Shown piece after piece: positions 25,828 through 35,438 of a stretch of DNA of 64,000 nt. The stretch is from contig CAWBBE010000011.1 of the NCBI GenBank assembly GCA_963786975.1, forward strand, positions 620,001 through 684,000, given 5' to 3'. Position 1 is the first letter of the stretch. Every line of letters starts with the position of its first letter. The notes below the pieces were generated by a model that was not told the origin of the DNA, searched no databases, and worked only from the letters and a program-made list of their open reading frames with translations. This DNA comes from Palsa-506 sp963786975. Lineage in GTDB: Bacteria; Actinomycetota; Actinomycetes; Streptosporangiales; Streptosporangiaceae. Both the position numbers and the translations under genes were made by a program.

Positions 25828-27039
25828 GTGCAGCAGCCGCTAGAGACCTATCAGGACGAGATCTACCTGGCCGGGCTCGACGGCGTGACGCCCGGGCTGC
25901 CGGCCGACCTGAACGAGCTGGAGACGGCCGCGGCCAGGCTCACCCCGGAGGCATTCGGGTACATCGCGGGCGGCGCGGGCTCGGGTGACACGGCCAGGGA
26001 GAACCGGGCGGCGTTCCGCCGGTGGCGGATCGTGCCGCGGATGCTGACCAACGTGGCGGCCCCGTCATTTGCGAGCACCGTGCTCGGCGCCGAGCTCACG
26101 GTGCCGTTCCTGCTCGGGCCGGTCGGCGTGCTCGGGATCGCGCACCCGGACGGTGAGATCGCGGTCGCCAGGGCGGCGGCCGCGCACGGCGTCCCGATGG
26201 TGCTGAGCAGCGCGTCGTCGACGCCGATGGAGGACGTCGCCGCGGCCTGCGGCGATGGCCAGCGGTGGTTCCAGCTGTACTGGCCGCAGGACCGGTCGGT
26301 GGCGGCGAGCTTCCTGGCCCGGGCGAAGGCGGCGGGCTTCACCGCGCTGGTGATCACCCTGGATACCCGGATGCTGGCCTGGCGGCCGCGCGACCTTGAC
26401 CAGGCGTACCTGCCGTTCCTGCGCGGGATCGGGATACAGAACTACCTGACCGACCCGGCGTTCCGGGCGCGGCTCGCCGAGCCCGCATCCGCGGATCCCC
26501 GGGCGGCGATCCTTGAGTACATCAGGATCTTCGGCGACCGGACGCTGACCTGGGACGACCTGTCGTTCGCGCGGGACCACTGGGACGGCCCGATCGCGCT
26601 GAAGGGCATCCTGTCGGTGGCCGATGCCGAGCGGGCGGCGAGCGCCGGGATGGACGGGATCATCGTGTCCAACCACGGCGGCCGCCAGGTCGACGGCGCC
26701 ATCGCCGCGCTGGACGCGCTGCCGGGCATCGCCGCCGCCGTCGGCAGCCGGCTCACGGTGCTCTTCGACAGCGGCATCCGGGGCGGCGCCGACATGCTGA
26801 AAGCGCTGGCGCTCGGCGCCCGGGCGGTGCTGATCGGGCGCCCGTACGCGTTCGGGCTCGGCATCGGCGGCCAGGACGGCGTCCGGCACGTGCTGCGTGC
26901 GCTGCGCAATGACTTCGAGCTCACCATGCGGCTGGCCGGTTACCCGGGCCTCGGCGAGCTGGGCCCGCAATCGCTGGCCCGGCCGGGCGCCGCCGCCCTT
27001 TCCGGCGAGCTGGCCGGGAATAGGCCGGCCCGCCGGTGA
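25828..27039 (+). CDS. FMN-dependent alpha-hydroxy acid oxidase, lactate 2-monooxygenase-like
   Basis: 403-residue FMN TIM-barrel enzyme. Lys259 (PIALKGI), catalytic His283 and Arg286 in IIVSNHGGRQVDG, and the phosphate site DSGIRGGADMLKALALGARAVLIGRP are all present; YIAGGAGSGDTARENRAAF is the N-terminal signature. The insertion LAWRPRDLDQAYLPFLRGIG and the length near 400 fit lactate 2-monooxygenase better than L-lactate dehydrogenase LldD. GTG start 13 bp after the aldolase gene; the stop overlaps the following membrane gene as GTGA. Confidence 0.85.
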   Translation: MQQPLETYQDEIYLAGLDGVTPGLPADLNELETAAARLTPEAFGYIAGGAGSGDTARENRAAFRRWRIVPRMLTNVAAPSFASTVLGAELTVPFLLGPVGVLGIAHPDGEIAVARAAAAHGVPMVLSSASSTPMEDVAAACGDGQRWFQLYWPQDRSVAASFLARAKAAGFTALVITLDTRMLAWRPRDLDQAYLPFLRGIGIQNYLTDPAFRARLAEPASADPRAAILEYIRIFGDRTLTWDDLSFARDHWDGPIALKGILSVADAERAASAGMDGIIVSNHGGRQVDGAIAALDALPGIAAAVGSRLTVLFDSGIRGGADMLKALALGARAVLIGRPYAFGLGIGGQDGVRHVLRALRNDFELTMRLAGYPGLGELGPQSLARPGAAALSGELAGNRPARR

Positions 27040-27335
27040 GCAATTTCTTCGCGTCGGGCAAGCCGGCCGCCCGGGCCCGCGCCCAGGGCGCCGCCCTGGG
27101 CATTCTCCTCATCGCCGCCGGCGCGGTCCTGCTGTTCGCGCTGACGGCCAGTTCCCCGCATGTCGTAGGCGTCATCTTGATAGCGGCCGGAGTGCTCGTA
27201 CTGCTGTCCGTGCTGGCGCATGCCATGCTGTCATCCAGCTTGCTGCGGACCACCTGGTTCAGCCCCGGCACGAGGCAAGGCAGCGAGGACGCCGACCCGG
27301 ATTACTCGCCAGGAGACGACCAAAACGACCTGTAG
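27036..27335 (+). CDS. small two-helix membrane protein
   Basis: 99 residues: basic N-terminus, two hydrophobic helices (LGILLIAAGAVLLFALTA and VVGVILIAAGVLVLLSVLA), then an acidic tail (EDADPDYSPGDDQNDL). The GTG overlaps the oxidase stop. It resembles in layout (two helices, acidic tail, W.S.G segment) the protein encoded at 30600-30998, and the two may be distant paralogues. Function unknown. Confidence 0.7.
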   Translation: MSNFFASGKPAARARAQGAALGILLIAAGAVLLFALTASSPHVVGVILIAAGVLVLLSVLAHAMLSSSLLRTTWFSPGTRQGSEDADPDYSPGDDQNDL

Positions 27336-27344
27336 CCCGGCCAG

Positions 27345-27418
27345 GTCAGGTATACCGGCTAGGCCGGGTATACCGGCCAGGCTCCTTTATACCGGCCGCC
27401 GGGCGGACAGAGTCCGCC
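27345..27418 (+). terminator. GTATACCGG repeats and terminator-like hairpin
   Basis: Three copies of a (G)TATACCGGC motif lie between ~27348 and ~27398; the middle one forms GGCCGG-gtata-CCGGCC. They are followed by a perfect 7-bp hairpin GGCGGAC-AGA-GTCCGCC at 27402-27418. The block is located between the membrane protein stop and the kinase gene and may end the aldolase-oxidase transcript. Confidence 0.5.
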
Positions 27419-27491
27419 AAAGTACGGTCCCGGCACGGCCGGCAATCGGCATCATGGGGCGTACACGCGTACCGGGAGGGGAGACCGCACT

Positions 27492-29044
27492 TTGCCGCAG
27501 CCAGCATTAGTGGACACTTTGCGGCGGTGGGATCCGGAGCAGGTCGGCGGCTACGTCCTCGTCGGCAGGCTGGGCGCGGGGGCGATGGGGCGGGTCTACC
27601 TGGGACGGTCGGCCGCCGGGCGGCTGGTCGCGGTTAAGACGATCAAGGTCGAGCTGGCCGAGGAGCCCGATTTCCGCACCCGTTTCGCCCAGGAGGTGGC
27701 GGCGGCGCGGCGGGTCAGCGGGGCGTTCACCGCCGCGGTCGTGGCCGCCGACCCGGAGGCCGACGTGCCCTGGCTGGCCACCGCGTACGTGCCGGCCCCG
27801 TCGCTGAGCCGGCTGGTGCGGACCTGCGGCCCGCTGCCGGTGCCGGCCGTCCGCTGGCTGGCGGCCGGCTGCGCCGAGGCACTGGAGTCGATCCACGGTG
27901 CCGGGCTGGTGCACCGCGACCTGAAACCGTCCAACGTGCTGGTCTCGCTGGACGGCCCGCGGGTCATCGATTTCGGCGTGGCCAGGGCCGCCGAGCGGAT
28001 CCAGCTCACGGTGACCCGCGGCGCCGTCGGCACCCCGGCGTACATGGCGCCCGAGCAAGCCAGAGACACCCGGCAGGCCACGATGGCCAGCGACGTCTTC
28101 GCGCTAGGCGGCACGATGCTGTTCGCCGCCACCGGCCACGCCCCCTACCAGGGCGAGACGGTCATGGATGTGCTGGTCCGGCTGGCGACCGAGGAACCCG
28201 ACCTGAGCGGGCTGCCGGGCAGCCTGGCCGAGATCGTGCTGGCATGCCTGCAGCGCGATCCCCGCCGGCGCCCGACCTCGGCTGCGGTGGTCGCCGGGCT
28301 CGCTCCGTTCCTCAGCGCCGAGGCCGGCCGCGGCGATGCGGCCGGCACGTTCCTGCCCGGCGCGGCGCTGGCGCTGATCGCCGAATACCGCCGCGATCCC
28401 CGGCCGTCAGCGCAGCCGGCCCGCGCCCGGGCGCGGAGGCCGCCCTGCAGGCCGCCCCGGAAGCCGGCGAAGACGCGACATTCGGCTCGCAGCCAGGACT
28501 CATCAGCTCGCGGCCCGGATCCGGCCCGCGGCCGGGATCCGCGGCCGGGCCTCCCGGCGCCCCGGCGAAGGACCGGACACCGCGCTGGCAGCGGCCGCTC
28601 GCCGTGGTCGCCTCGGCGGCGGCGGCAGCGGCGGTCCTGCTGGCAGCGGGCGCGGTCATCGGCACCGCCGTCACCGGCGGCAGTAGCCCGCGGCCGACCC
28701 GCACCGTCCTGCTGCCGCCGCCGGCGGCGGCCGCCGGGCAGCAGCCCCCGGCGCTGCCGCCGGGCCAGCCGGCCGTCGGCATGAACCAGGTCATGGGCGA
28801 CACCCGGACATCGTTCGTGGTCATCGGCCGGGGCTGGCCGCCGGGCCGCCGGGTGACGATAACGCTGGCCGGGCTGGGGCAGTCGCCGCTGCACCCGGTC
28901 GCGGACAGGGCCGGCAACTTCAACTACGTGATCAACCAGGATCATGAGTTCTTCCGCGGCGGGCTGCCGCGGCGGACCTACCAGGTGGTGGTCACCGCTC
29001 CCGGCGGCGGCCGGGCAAAGACCAGCTTCGTGGTGAACCACTGA
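27492..29044 (+). CDS. membrane serine/threonine protein kinase (frameshift in linker)
   Basis: Eukaryotic-type kinase: glycine loop GRLGAGAMGRVYLG (26-39), VAVKTI with Lys49, catalytic loop HRDLKPSN (Asp143), DFG at 160-162, and GTPAYMAPEQ. The first frame (from TTG 27492) becomes composition-driven after about 28400 and stops at 28784. A different frame from about 28400-28435 gives a sensible continuation: Pro/Gly linker, membrane helix (LAVVASAAAAAAVLLAAGAV), and an exported C-terminal domain (SFVVIGRGWPPGRRVTITLA...TSFVVNH) ending at 29044. A single indel in a GC-rich stretch is the simplest explanation. The FHA protein gene converges on it. Confidence 0.8.
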
Positions 29045-29944
29045 TGACCGGCGCCGCCTGGCTGGCCGGCCAGGCGGCGCGGCGGTGAACCCCGGCCGCC
29101 TGCTGGTCAGGTCGCCTGCGTCCACCAGAGAATCCTCCTGCCGGGAGCACCAGGCGGGGTCGGCGAGCCGGGCGAGATCGCTGACGGCGATGGTGCCGTT
29201 CTCGATCAGCGCGCCCACCACCACCTCATCCGACAGCCGGATGCCGGGCCGGACCAGCGCCCGCTCGATGATCTTGCGCCGGAGCACCTTGAGGTGCTCG
29301 CCGACCCGCGCGGACAGCCGGTCACGGAAGGCGGGGTCGGTGTCGAAGCGCTCGATCTCGTGATGCGCGTCGGTCGCCTCCAGCGCGGCGCGGGCGATCT
29401 CCGGCGTCCGGGGGAGTGGCGTGCCGCGCGCCGGGTCGACCAGCCATGGCCGGCACCACATCAGGGCGACCAGGAAGAGCTTGGTATTCGGGTCAAGGTA
29501 AAGCGGGAGCAGGGTGGCATCCCCGTCCGGCCGGGCGCCCGCGCGGCCGGCGCCGCCGGCGCTGGGCGAGACCGGCCTGGACACGACGACCAGGCGCAGC
29601 GGCTGGCCCTCGTCGAGCATCGCCCGGGATCCGACCAGCGCGGTTCCGTGCCGGACGAACCACCCGGCGGACGGCTGGCCGGCATCGTCCATCCGCGGCA
29701 GCCGTATCCGGTAGCCGTCGCCCTCGGCATACAGCGCATGCGTGTTGCTGATGTTCGCTACCCAGGCGCCGCCGGCCACCGCGCTGATCAGGCCCGCCCG
29801 CCGGGACAGCCCGCGCCCGGCCGTGATCACCAGGTCCGCGTCGTCGCCACGGCCGAACACGAGGCTGGTGCCCTCCGGTACCGGGGTTACCCGTCCGTTC
29901 GGCGTGGTGATGTGCGCCGCCGCGGGGATCGAATCGAGCGCCAT
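29045..29944 (-). CDS. FHA domain-containing protein (3' end uncertain)
   Basis: From ATG 29944 (MALDSIPAAAHITTPNGRV) an FHA domain covers ~1-100: SLVFGRGDDADLVI, GLSRRAGLISAV and VANISNTHALY fit the Gly-Arg, Ser-Arg and Asn phosphothreonine-binding positions, although the usual SRxH His is replaced. A helical C-terminal part follows (FRDRLSARVGEHLKVLRRKI, IRLSDEVVVGALIENG). The open frame runs on to 28145, but past ~29045 it is antisense to the kinase and unlikely to be real. FHA domains read Thr phosphorylation, so this is a plausible target of the convergent kinase; that link is inference. Confidence 0.65.
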
Positions 29945-30599
29945 CGCCGTCCTGCCGTGCCGTCTGTGCCATCCTGCCCGTGCCGTCTGCGCCCGGCGGC
30001 GCCGTGCGGTCCCCGCCCGGCCGGTGCCTTGCCGCTGGCCAAAGGCCACGTGCGTACGGTAGCGCGGAGTCTAGGGCGGGCGGCGGCCCGGGCACATCCC
30101 GGAGTTCGGGGATGGCCAGCGGCGCTGGCACCCGGTTGGCTATGCCTAGCCGGGGCGAGGCAGCACCGCACCGGAGGGAAGGCCGCCCGCGCAAGTGGCC
30201 GGGTCTTGCCGTCGCACGTCGCGACGGCACGGACCAATGGGTTCGCGCCGTGGGAACTTGTCTCCCGCGGCAGGAATTCATTGGGGGGGCCGGTGGCCTT
30301 GAGCGGCCTGCCTCGCCCCGGCGCAAGTTCCCGGCACTGATGCTTCCCGACACCGGGATCGTGCCGATCCGGGCGCGGCGAGCACGCAGATCCCGGCCAT
30401 TCAGGTAATTCTTCCGTTATCAATGCAATCGATCAGCAAATCGCCTATGCCACGGACATTACGGGGCGTAGAGTCAATGCTGCTCCAGGCCACGGCAGAC
30501 GCAGTTGCAGTAGGCCGCTGCGCTGCGACAGGGCCCGGAGTTCCTGCCGGTTTCGGGGGTTTCCGGCCAGGATGCCAGGTCAGGGGATGGGGGACGTAG
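29945..30599. other. 655-bp intergenic region
   Basis: Separates the divergent FHA gene and the small membrane protein gene. It contains a widely spaced 9-bp inverted repeat (GGGAACTTG at 30252-30260 and CAAGTTCCC at 30324-30332). An AT-richer stretch at ~30408-30470 could carry the promoter for the gene at 30600. No gene is supported. Confidence 0.5.
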
Positions 30600-30998
30600 G
30601 TGGACAGGTTCAACGATTCGGGCAGGCGACCGCGGCCGTCGTCGGTCCGGCGGCGCGTGACCCGCGCCATCGTGGGCATTTTGCTCGTCGCGGCCGGGGT
30701 CAGCTTACGGTTCGTCATTACCGCGCCATCGCCGCCGGGACTGAGGCTGCATGATATCGGCGTGGTGCTGATCCTCATCGGCATAGTCGTCCTGCTGCTG
30801 GTGCCGGCGCCCACCCGGGGCTGGCTGCGGACGCGCTGGGTCAGCCTCGGCGAGCTGGAGCCGTACCGCGGGCCTGGTGCGGCGCGCACCCTGTTCGACT
30901 ACGACTACGACAATGGCCCGGTGGTCGCCGAGAAGCGGCCGCCCGTCGAGTTCGACCTGCCGCCCGAGGCGGCATCCGGCGAGGCCAGCCAGCTCTAG
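30600..30998 (+). CDS. small two-helix membrane protein
   Basis: 132 residues from GTG 30600. Basic N-terminus, two membrane helices (IVGILLVAAGVSLRFVIT and IGVVLILIGIVVLLLVP), then a soluble acidic tail (PVEFDLPPEAASGE). Same general layout as the protein at 27036-27335. Its TAG stop shares a CTAG tetranucleotide with the convergent hydrolase gene. No known family recognised. Confidence 0.65.
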   Translation: MDRFNDSGRRPRPSSVRRRVTRAIVGILLVAAGVSLRFVITAPSPPGLRLHDIGVVLILIGIVVLLLVPAPTRGWLRTRWVSLGELEPYRGPGAARTLFDYDYDNGPVVAEKRPPVEFDLPPEAASGEASQL

Positions 30999-31936
30999 GG
31001 CCGTGCCAGCCGCAGGTCGGCGACGTTCAGCCGGAAGGCGGCTTCCGCTGCCGGGCTGTCTTCGAGGCGCCAGTCCTGATGCAGGATCCCCTGGTGCTGT
31101 GCCTTGTCGAACCAGACCAGCCCGAGCGTCTTGTACTCGCGCATTCCGCGGAAAAGGTCGCCGATCTTCGCGATCTGCCCCGCCTTGGGCCCGACGGCGG
31201 TCTCGGACAGCAGGATTGGCTTGCGGGTGAATGCCCGCACCTGGTCGATGGTGCGGCCGAAGACGCGGGCGAAGGTATCGGACGGATTGTAGTAGTAGCC
31301 GTCGATGCCGACCCAGGTGACGTACCGCGGACCTGGCCACCATAGGGCGACCCGGCCGGTGTTGGGACGGTCCGCGTTTATCGTCCACAGCCAGGTCACG
31401 TTGTCGGCGCCCTGGCCGTGGAACAGTGTCACGATATGCTTCCAGGCTGCTATGAACGTCGACGGCGGGACGTGTCCGTATCCCCAGGAATACCAGGGGG
31501 CGTTCATCTCATGCCCGAAGCCGATGACGACCGCGTGACCGAAGTCCCGGACGCTGTCGGCATACGAGCGCAGGTAGGCGTCGTAGGCACCGGTGGCGAT
31601 CTGCGGCACGCTGGCGTAGGTGGGATCGATCTGCACAAAGGGGATCACGCCGTGGCCGCGGACCATCTGCGCGTACGACGGCACGAAGGGCTGCGCCCAG
31701 CCGCTGTAATATCCGACAAGATTTGGCTTGCTGTTGGTAGCATTCGCGAAATTCGCGATCGGCTGGTAGGCAGGCGGCGACCCGGCTATGTAGACGCCCA
31801 GGTAAGAAGCTGAGCTGGGCGGGAGGGATGCGTGCACGGACGGGGGGTTCACCGGCAGCACGATATGGCTGCCCGCGTAGGTGAGGGCGACCGTGGCGAG
31901 TACCAGAGCTATCAGCAGCGAAAAGCGGGGTCTCAT
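30995..31936 (-). CDS. secreted GH26-like glycoside hydrolase (module 1)
   Basis: 313 residues from ATG 31936, which overlaps the upstream GT2 stop as ATGA. N-terminal signal/anchor helix (LLIALVLATVALTYAG), then a TIM-barrel domain beginning SASYLGVYI. The acid/base Glu143 lies in VIGFGHEMNAPWYSWG, the HEMN..W..W motif of GH26 (clan GH-A) beta-mannanases and relatives; the likely nucleophile is Glu245 in ILLSETAVG; WVGIDGYYYNP is also typical. Substrate is not deducible, but linkage to a synthase suggests a role in trimming or releasing the polymer made by this cluster. Paralogous to the products at 35439 and 36496. Confidence 0.82.
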   Translation of the reverse strand: MRPRFSLLIALVLATVALTYAGSHIVLPVNPPSVHASLPPSSASYLGVYIAGSPPAYQPIANFANATNSKPNLVGYYSGWAQPFVPSYAQMVRGHGVIPFVQIDPTYASVPQIATGAYDAYLRSYADSVRDFGHAVVIGFGHEMNAPWYSWGYGHVPPSTFIAAWKHIVTLFHGQGADNVTWLWTINADRPNTGRVALWWPGPRYVTWVGIDGYYYNPSDTFARVFGRTIDQVRAFTRKPILLSETAVGPKAGQIAKIGDLFRGMREYKTLGLVWFDKAQHQGILHQDWRLEDSPAAEAAFRLNVADLRLARP

Positions 31937-33510
31937 GCTGTCCTCTTCCCGGGAAAGATGACGCGGCCCACCACGGCTAGGTTGAGCAGCCCGAAGAACA
32001 GCAGCACCGCGAATTGCGAAGAATTCAGGGTCACCGTCCGCCAGATCGCCAGGGCTGTCCATAGCAGCGCCATGCCGCCGCTCCATGCGGTCACCCAGAT
32101 CCGGAAGCGGCGTAGCGCGCTACCCGGAGTCCTGGTCGGATGCCAGCCCATCGTCTTTCCCCGGGCGCTGTCCCAGATGGCGAAGGCGTGCGCCCAGCCG
32201 CGGGCGATCCCCAGCGACCACACCGCCGGCCCGTACCGGGAGCGATGCCACAAGGGGTACAAGACACACCCGGTCAGCATGGCCGGCAGCAGGATGACGA
32301 AATTCCGCAGCCTGACCTGCCCGGGCAGGAAGCCGAGCATGACGATGGGGATGAGCGGCCCGAAGAAGGTCAGCAGGCTGGTGAACGCGTAGTAGAAGAA
32401 CCCGGAGATATAGGTGAGCCGGGCCGGGATCGGCATCGGTACGGTCCAGAGCCTGCGCGAGAACACGACGCCGGCGTTTCCGGTGCACCACCGGTACTGC
32501 TGGCGCACGAACGCGTCGAGTTCGTCCGGGCAGATCCCGGTCGACAGCACGATCGGCACGTACACCATGGACCAGCCCGCCCGGCGCACGTCAAGTCCGG
32601 TGTGCACGTCCTCGGCGTAAGGGATCAGCGTCGGGCCGCCCTGCGGCTCCAGCGCGGCCCGGCGGTAGACCGCGGAGGTCCCGACGCAGATGGCCGCGCC
32701 GAACCGGTCGCGGGCCACCTGGATCGACCGGTAGAACACCTCCTGGATCGCGCCCGCGGAGTTCTCGATCCAGCCCTGCGCGGTGCTGCACCGGAAGAAT
32801 TGCGGGGTCTGGACGATCGCGATCGACGGGTCAGCCAGGTAGGGAAGCGTCTCGGCGAGGAAGTCATTGCGCGGCGCGAAATCAGCGTCCAGGATGATCA
32901 CGTATTCGCCGCTGGTCCGCGCGAAGGCATATCGCAGGTTGCCGCTCTTCTTGAACGCGCGCAGTTCGGGCCGGCGGATGTAGCAGAAGCCGAACGACTC
33001 CGATACCGTCAGGGCCTCGTCGGACGGCCCGTCATCGAGGACGTAGGCCTGGATTACCCCCTCGTAGCCTGCGATGAGCTCGAAAACGGCACTCCAGGTG
33101 TTGCGGAGCAGCTCAATCGGCTCGCCGCAGATCGGCAGGAAGATGTCCACGCTGGGATAGCAGCGCGGGCGCCAGGCCTCGACGCGAGCCTGATGGGCGG
33201 CCAGGTCGAACCCGCGGCCGGTGAAGTTCACCGGCAGGCTGATCGCCTGGTAGATGACGTACGTGCCGGTAAATACCATGAACGGCCACGGCACGGGGTT
33301 GTGCAGCTCAAATCTGACCTGGCTGTAGATGAGACAGCTCGCCCCGATGACGAGCACGGTCGTCAGGTACGTCAGGTTCCGCTGAATGTAGGCGTATTTC
33401 TCGTCGTCGTCGGGAGGCGGGGGGAGAGGTATAGGGGCTTGGTAGCGGCTCTCCGTGGCCGTGGTGGCGGCGGGTGGTTCTGGTGCTGCTGGCCGGGTGG
33501 CGGTGCTCAC
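31933..33510 (-). CDS. BcsA-like GT2 polysaccharide synthase (module 1)
   Basis: 525-residue membrane glycosyltransferase with every processive-synthase motif: YVLDDG (Asp159/160), ILDADFAP (DxD at 208-210), TPQFF, YAEDVHTG (Glu300, Asp301) and QQYRWCTG (QxxRW at 337-341). Two N-terminal helices (47-63, ~75-92) and four or five C-terminal helices would form the translocation channel. No PilZ domain is visible, so control by c-di-GMP through a fused PilZ is not indicated. GTG start overlaps the stop of the GT-C gene (GTGA), and its stop overlaps the hydrolase start. Product polymer (cellulose-, mannan- or other beta-glycan-like) cannot be read from sequence. Confidence 0.88.
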   Translation of the reverse strand: MSTATRPAAPEPPAATTATESRYQAPIPLPPPPDDDEKYAYIQRNLTYLTTVLVIGASCLIYSQVRFELHNPVPWPFMVFTGTYVIYQAISLPVNFTGRGFDLAAHQARVEAWRPRCYPSVDIFLPICGEPIELLRNTWSAVFELIAGYEGVIQAYVLDDGPSDEALTVSESFGFCYIRRPELRAFKKSGNLRYAFARTSGEYVIILDADFAPRNDFLAETLPYLADPSIAIVQTPQFFRCSTAQGWIENSAGAIQEVFYRSIQVARDRFGAAICVGTSAVYRRAALEPQGGPTLIPYAEDVHTGLDVRRAGWSMVYVPIVLSTGICPDELDAFVRQQYRWCTGNAGVVFSRRLWTVPMPIPARLTYISGFFYYAFTSLLTFFGPLIPIVMLGFLPGQVRLRNFVILLPAMLTGCVLYPLWHRSRYGPAVWSLGIARGWAHAFAIWDSARGKTMGWHPTRTPGSALRRFRIWVTAWSGGMALLWTALAIWRTVTLNSSQFAVLLFFGLLNLAVVGRVIFPGKRTA

Positions 33511-35156
33511 GGGCGTGGCTCGTATCGCCAGATGATGTAGGTGCCGTGGGGGCCGTAGGGGATGACGGCGATGGTGTGGTAGCGGGGGTCGCGGTGCAGC
33601 TGGTCGGCGATGTGGTGGTCCAGGGGGGTGGTGTCGGCGAAGTTGAGGGCGATGAGGGAGAAGTAGCCGGCGGTGATGAATTCGGCGAAGACGCCGGGGT
33701 TGCCGTCGCCGGTGACGCCGGCGGTGCTGGAGGGCCCGCCGGTGCTGGCCCCGGAGGGCAGCACGATGTTGCGGGTGCTGGACCAGCGTTGCCAGTGGTG
33801 GCCGGCGGGCAGGTAGTACTCGGCGATGGAGGGATCCTCGATGAGCAGGTGCCCGGTGCCGTGGCCGGCCAGCGGGCGCAGGATGGATATGAAGCTGTAG
33901 GCGTCGGGCCAGTCGGTGGAGAACGCCCGGGACTGGCTGGCGCCCAGGGTGAGCGGGAAGGCGAGCGCGATCACGCAGGCGGCGCAGGTGTAGGTCCGGT
34001 TCCGGCCGGCCGGGGCTGATGCGATGAGCTTGTCGGCGGCGTAGCCGGCCGCGATGGCGGCGAACCAGGCGCCCAGGCCCACGTGCTTGTTCAGCGAGGC
34101 CGCGGTGTGCAGGCGGCCTTGCTCCAGCGGCCCGAGCAGCGCGGCGCTGGCCAGGACCGCCAGCAGCCAGGTCCGGGCGGGGCCCTGCCGGGTGACCCAG
34201 CTGATGATGACGCCGCAGATGGCCAGGACGGTGACCAGCCCGGTCCAGGACCAGGAATGGGCGAGCACGGTGAGCGGGGAGTCGCCGCCGGGTACCCGGG
34301 CCAGGGTGGTCCGCCTGACCCCGTCGGCGTAGGAGCTCCCGCCGATCAGCAATCCCGCGGTGAGCAGCACGGCCACCACGGCCAGCAGGGTCAGGCAGCG
34401 CCCGGCCGCGGTCTTGCCGCCGGGCCGGGGGAAGGCGGTCAGCAGCGCGAGCATGATCACGATGGGGTCGAACAGGGCCGAGGAGTATGCCGCGGCGTTA
34501 GCCAGCGCCAGCGCGGTCCCGGCCGCGAGCATCCAGCCGGTCGCGTCCGGCCGCGGGCCGGCCCGGACCACGCACCAGGCCGCCGCCGCGACCAGCAGCA
34601 CCGACAGGGCGTCATAGGTGGCGAACGCCCCCAGGTGCAGCGTCGGGCCCAGGACGGCGAACAGCGCGGCGGCGAAGAACGCGGCCCGCCGCCCGTAGAG
34701 CCGGCTGGCGGTGGCCCACAGCAGCGTGGTCGCCCCGAGCATGAAGCACAACGACATGATCCGGGCCGCCGCCAGCCCTCCGGCCGCATCCGCCAGCGCG
34801 CCGAGCGGCGGGTAGAACACCGGCGCCCCGGAAAAATAAGCCGCGAACGGCGGCACCGGCGTGCCGTGCAGCCAGTGCGCCCACTGCAGGTGCCCGGCCC
34901 ACAAGTACGCGGCCTCATCCTGGAACGCCGTATCGGCCCGCACCAGCCGCACCGAGAAACCCGCCTGAACCGCCAGCACCGCCAGCAGCGGCCACCAGCC
35001 CGGCACGCCCAGCCCCGCCCGCCGGGCCCCCGCCGCGCGCGACCCCGCGGCGCGTTCCGCCCGGCCCGGGGCCGTCCGCGCCGCCGGGCCGGCCGCCGCG
35101 GGCGCCAGCGCCGGCCGCCGCGCCCGGATGAAATCCCTCCAGACTCCCAGAACCAA
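33507..35156 (-). CDS. GT-C-type polytopic membrane glycosyltransferase, copy 1 of a duplicated gene
   Basis: 549 residues, about ten predicted membrane helices and a soluble C-terminal domain. After helix 1 comes ADTAFQDEAAYLWAGH, an Asp-Glu motif in the first external loop as in GT39/ArnT-like GT-C enzymes that use polyprenyl-phosphate sugars. The likely role is modifying or initiating the glycan on the outer face. The start is a TTG at 35156 with no in-frame ATG nearby, so it is tentative. The gene is identical to the one at 40839-42488 except for one base seen (T33938 versus C41270, Ser to Gly). Confidence 0.82.
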   Translation of the reverse strand: MVLGVWRDFIRARRPALAPAAAGPAARTAPGRAERAAGSRAAGARRAGLGVPGWWPLLAVLAVQAGFSVRLVRADTAFQDEAAYLWAGHLQWAHWLHGTPVPPFAAYFSGAPVFYPPLGALADAAGGLAAARIMSLCFMLGATTLLWATASRLYGRRAAFFAAALFAVLGPTLHLGAFATYDALSVLLVAAAAWCVVRAGPRPDATGWMLAAGTALALANAAAYSSALFDPIVIMLALLTAFPRPGGKTAAGRCLTLLAVVAVLLTAGLLIGGSSYADGVRRTTLARVPGGDSPLTVLAHSWSWTGLVTVLAICGVIISWVTRQGPARTWLLAVLASAALLGPLEQGRLHTAASLNKHVGLGAWFAAIAAGYAADKLIASAPAGRNRTYTCAACVIALAFPLTLGASQSRAFSTDWPDAYSFISILRPLAGHGTGHLLIEDPSIAEYYLPAGHHWQRWSSTRNIVLPSGASTGGPSSTAGVTGDGNPGVFAEFITAGYFSLIALNFADTTPLDHHIADQLHRDPRYHTIAVIPYGPHGTYIIWRYEPRP

Positions 35157-35319
35157 AAGGTCGCTCCGCCCGAACTCAGGGGCGTACCAGGGGCTTCGGC
35201 CACCCCCCGCAGCCCACGTACCGTGCCGTAACCATCACACTCCGTGGCGAAGTCGCCATAAAGTGACACCGCACACAAAAACGTACTTGCCGCCACCCCC
35301 ACCCACCGGCGTTTCCCAA
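33507..35319. repeat. 1,813-bp direct repeat, copy 1
   Basis: Nearly identical to 40839-42651 (offset 7,332 bp). Only one mismatch was noticed by eye (33938 versus 41270). It covers the whole GT-C gene plus 163 bp of leader, and its downstream border coincides exactly with the 4-bp stop/start overlap with the next gene. The two copies are in direct orientation and flank 5.5 kb. Confidence 0.95.
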
Positions 35320-35438
35320 AGTTGGCGAACGCATCCGAGCCCGCGGAGTTGCACCCAGCCAGGCGAATCGCCGTCGGCGGGCAGGCGGGGAGATAGCGGC
35401 GTGCCGCCGTGGCCAGGCGTCGGCCTGATCCGCCGCGC
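35157..35438. other. leader region between the two modules
   Basis: The first 163 bp (to 35319) belong to the 1.8-kb repeat and precede the GT-C copy exactly as at 42489-42651, so both copies probably carry the same promoter. The remaining 119 bp are unique and end at the hydrolase stop. No gene or clear promoter consensus is recognised. Confidence 0.5.

Noticed and set aside
31933..33510. Identification of the GT2 gene as bcsA (cellulose synthase)
   Set aside because: Catalytic motifs are shared by many processive synthases; no PilZ domain and no bcsB/bcsZ partners, so the product is left open.
33474..35231. Plus-strand open frames across the GT-C gene copies (also 40878-42563)
   Set aside because: Antisense shadows repeated simply because the DNA is duplicated; low-complexity Gly/Gln/Arg sequence.
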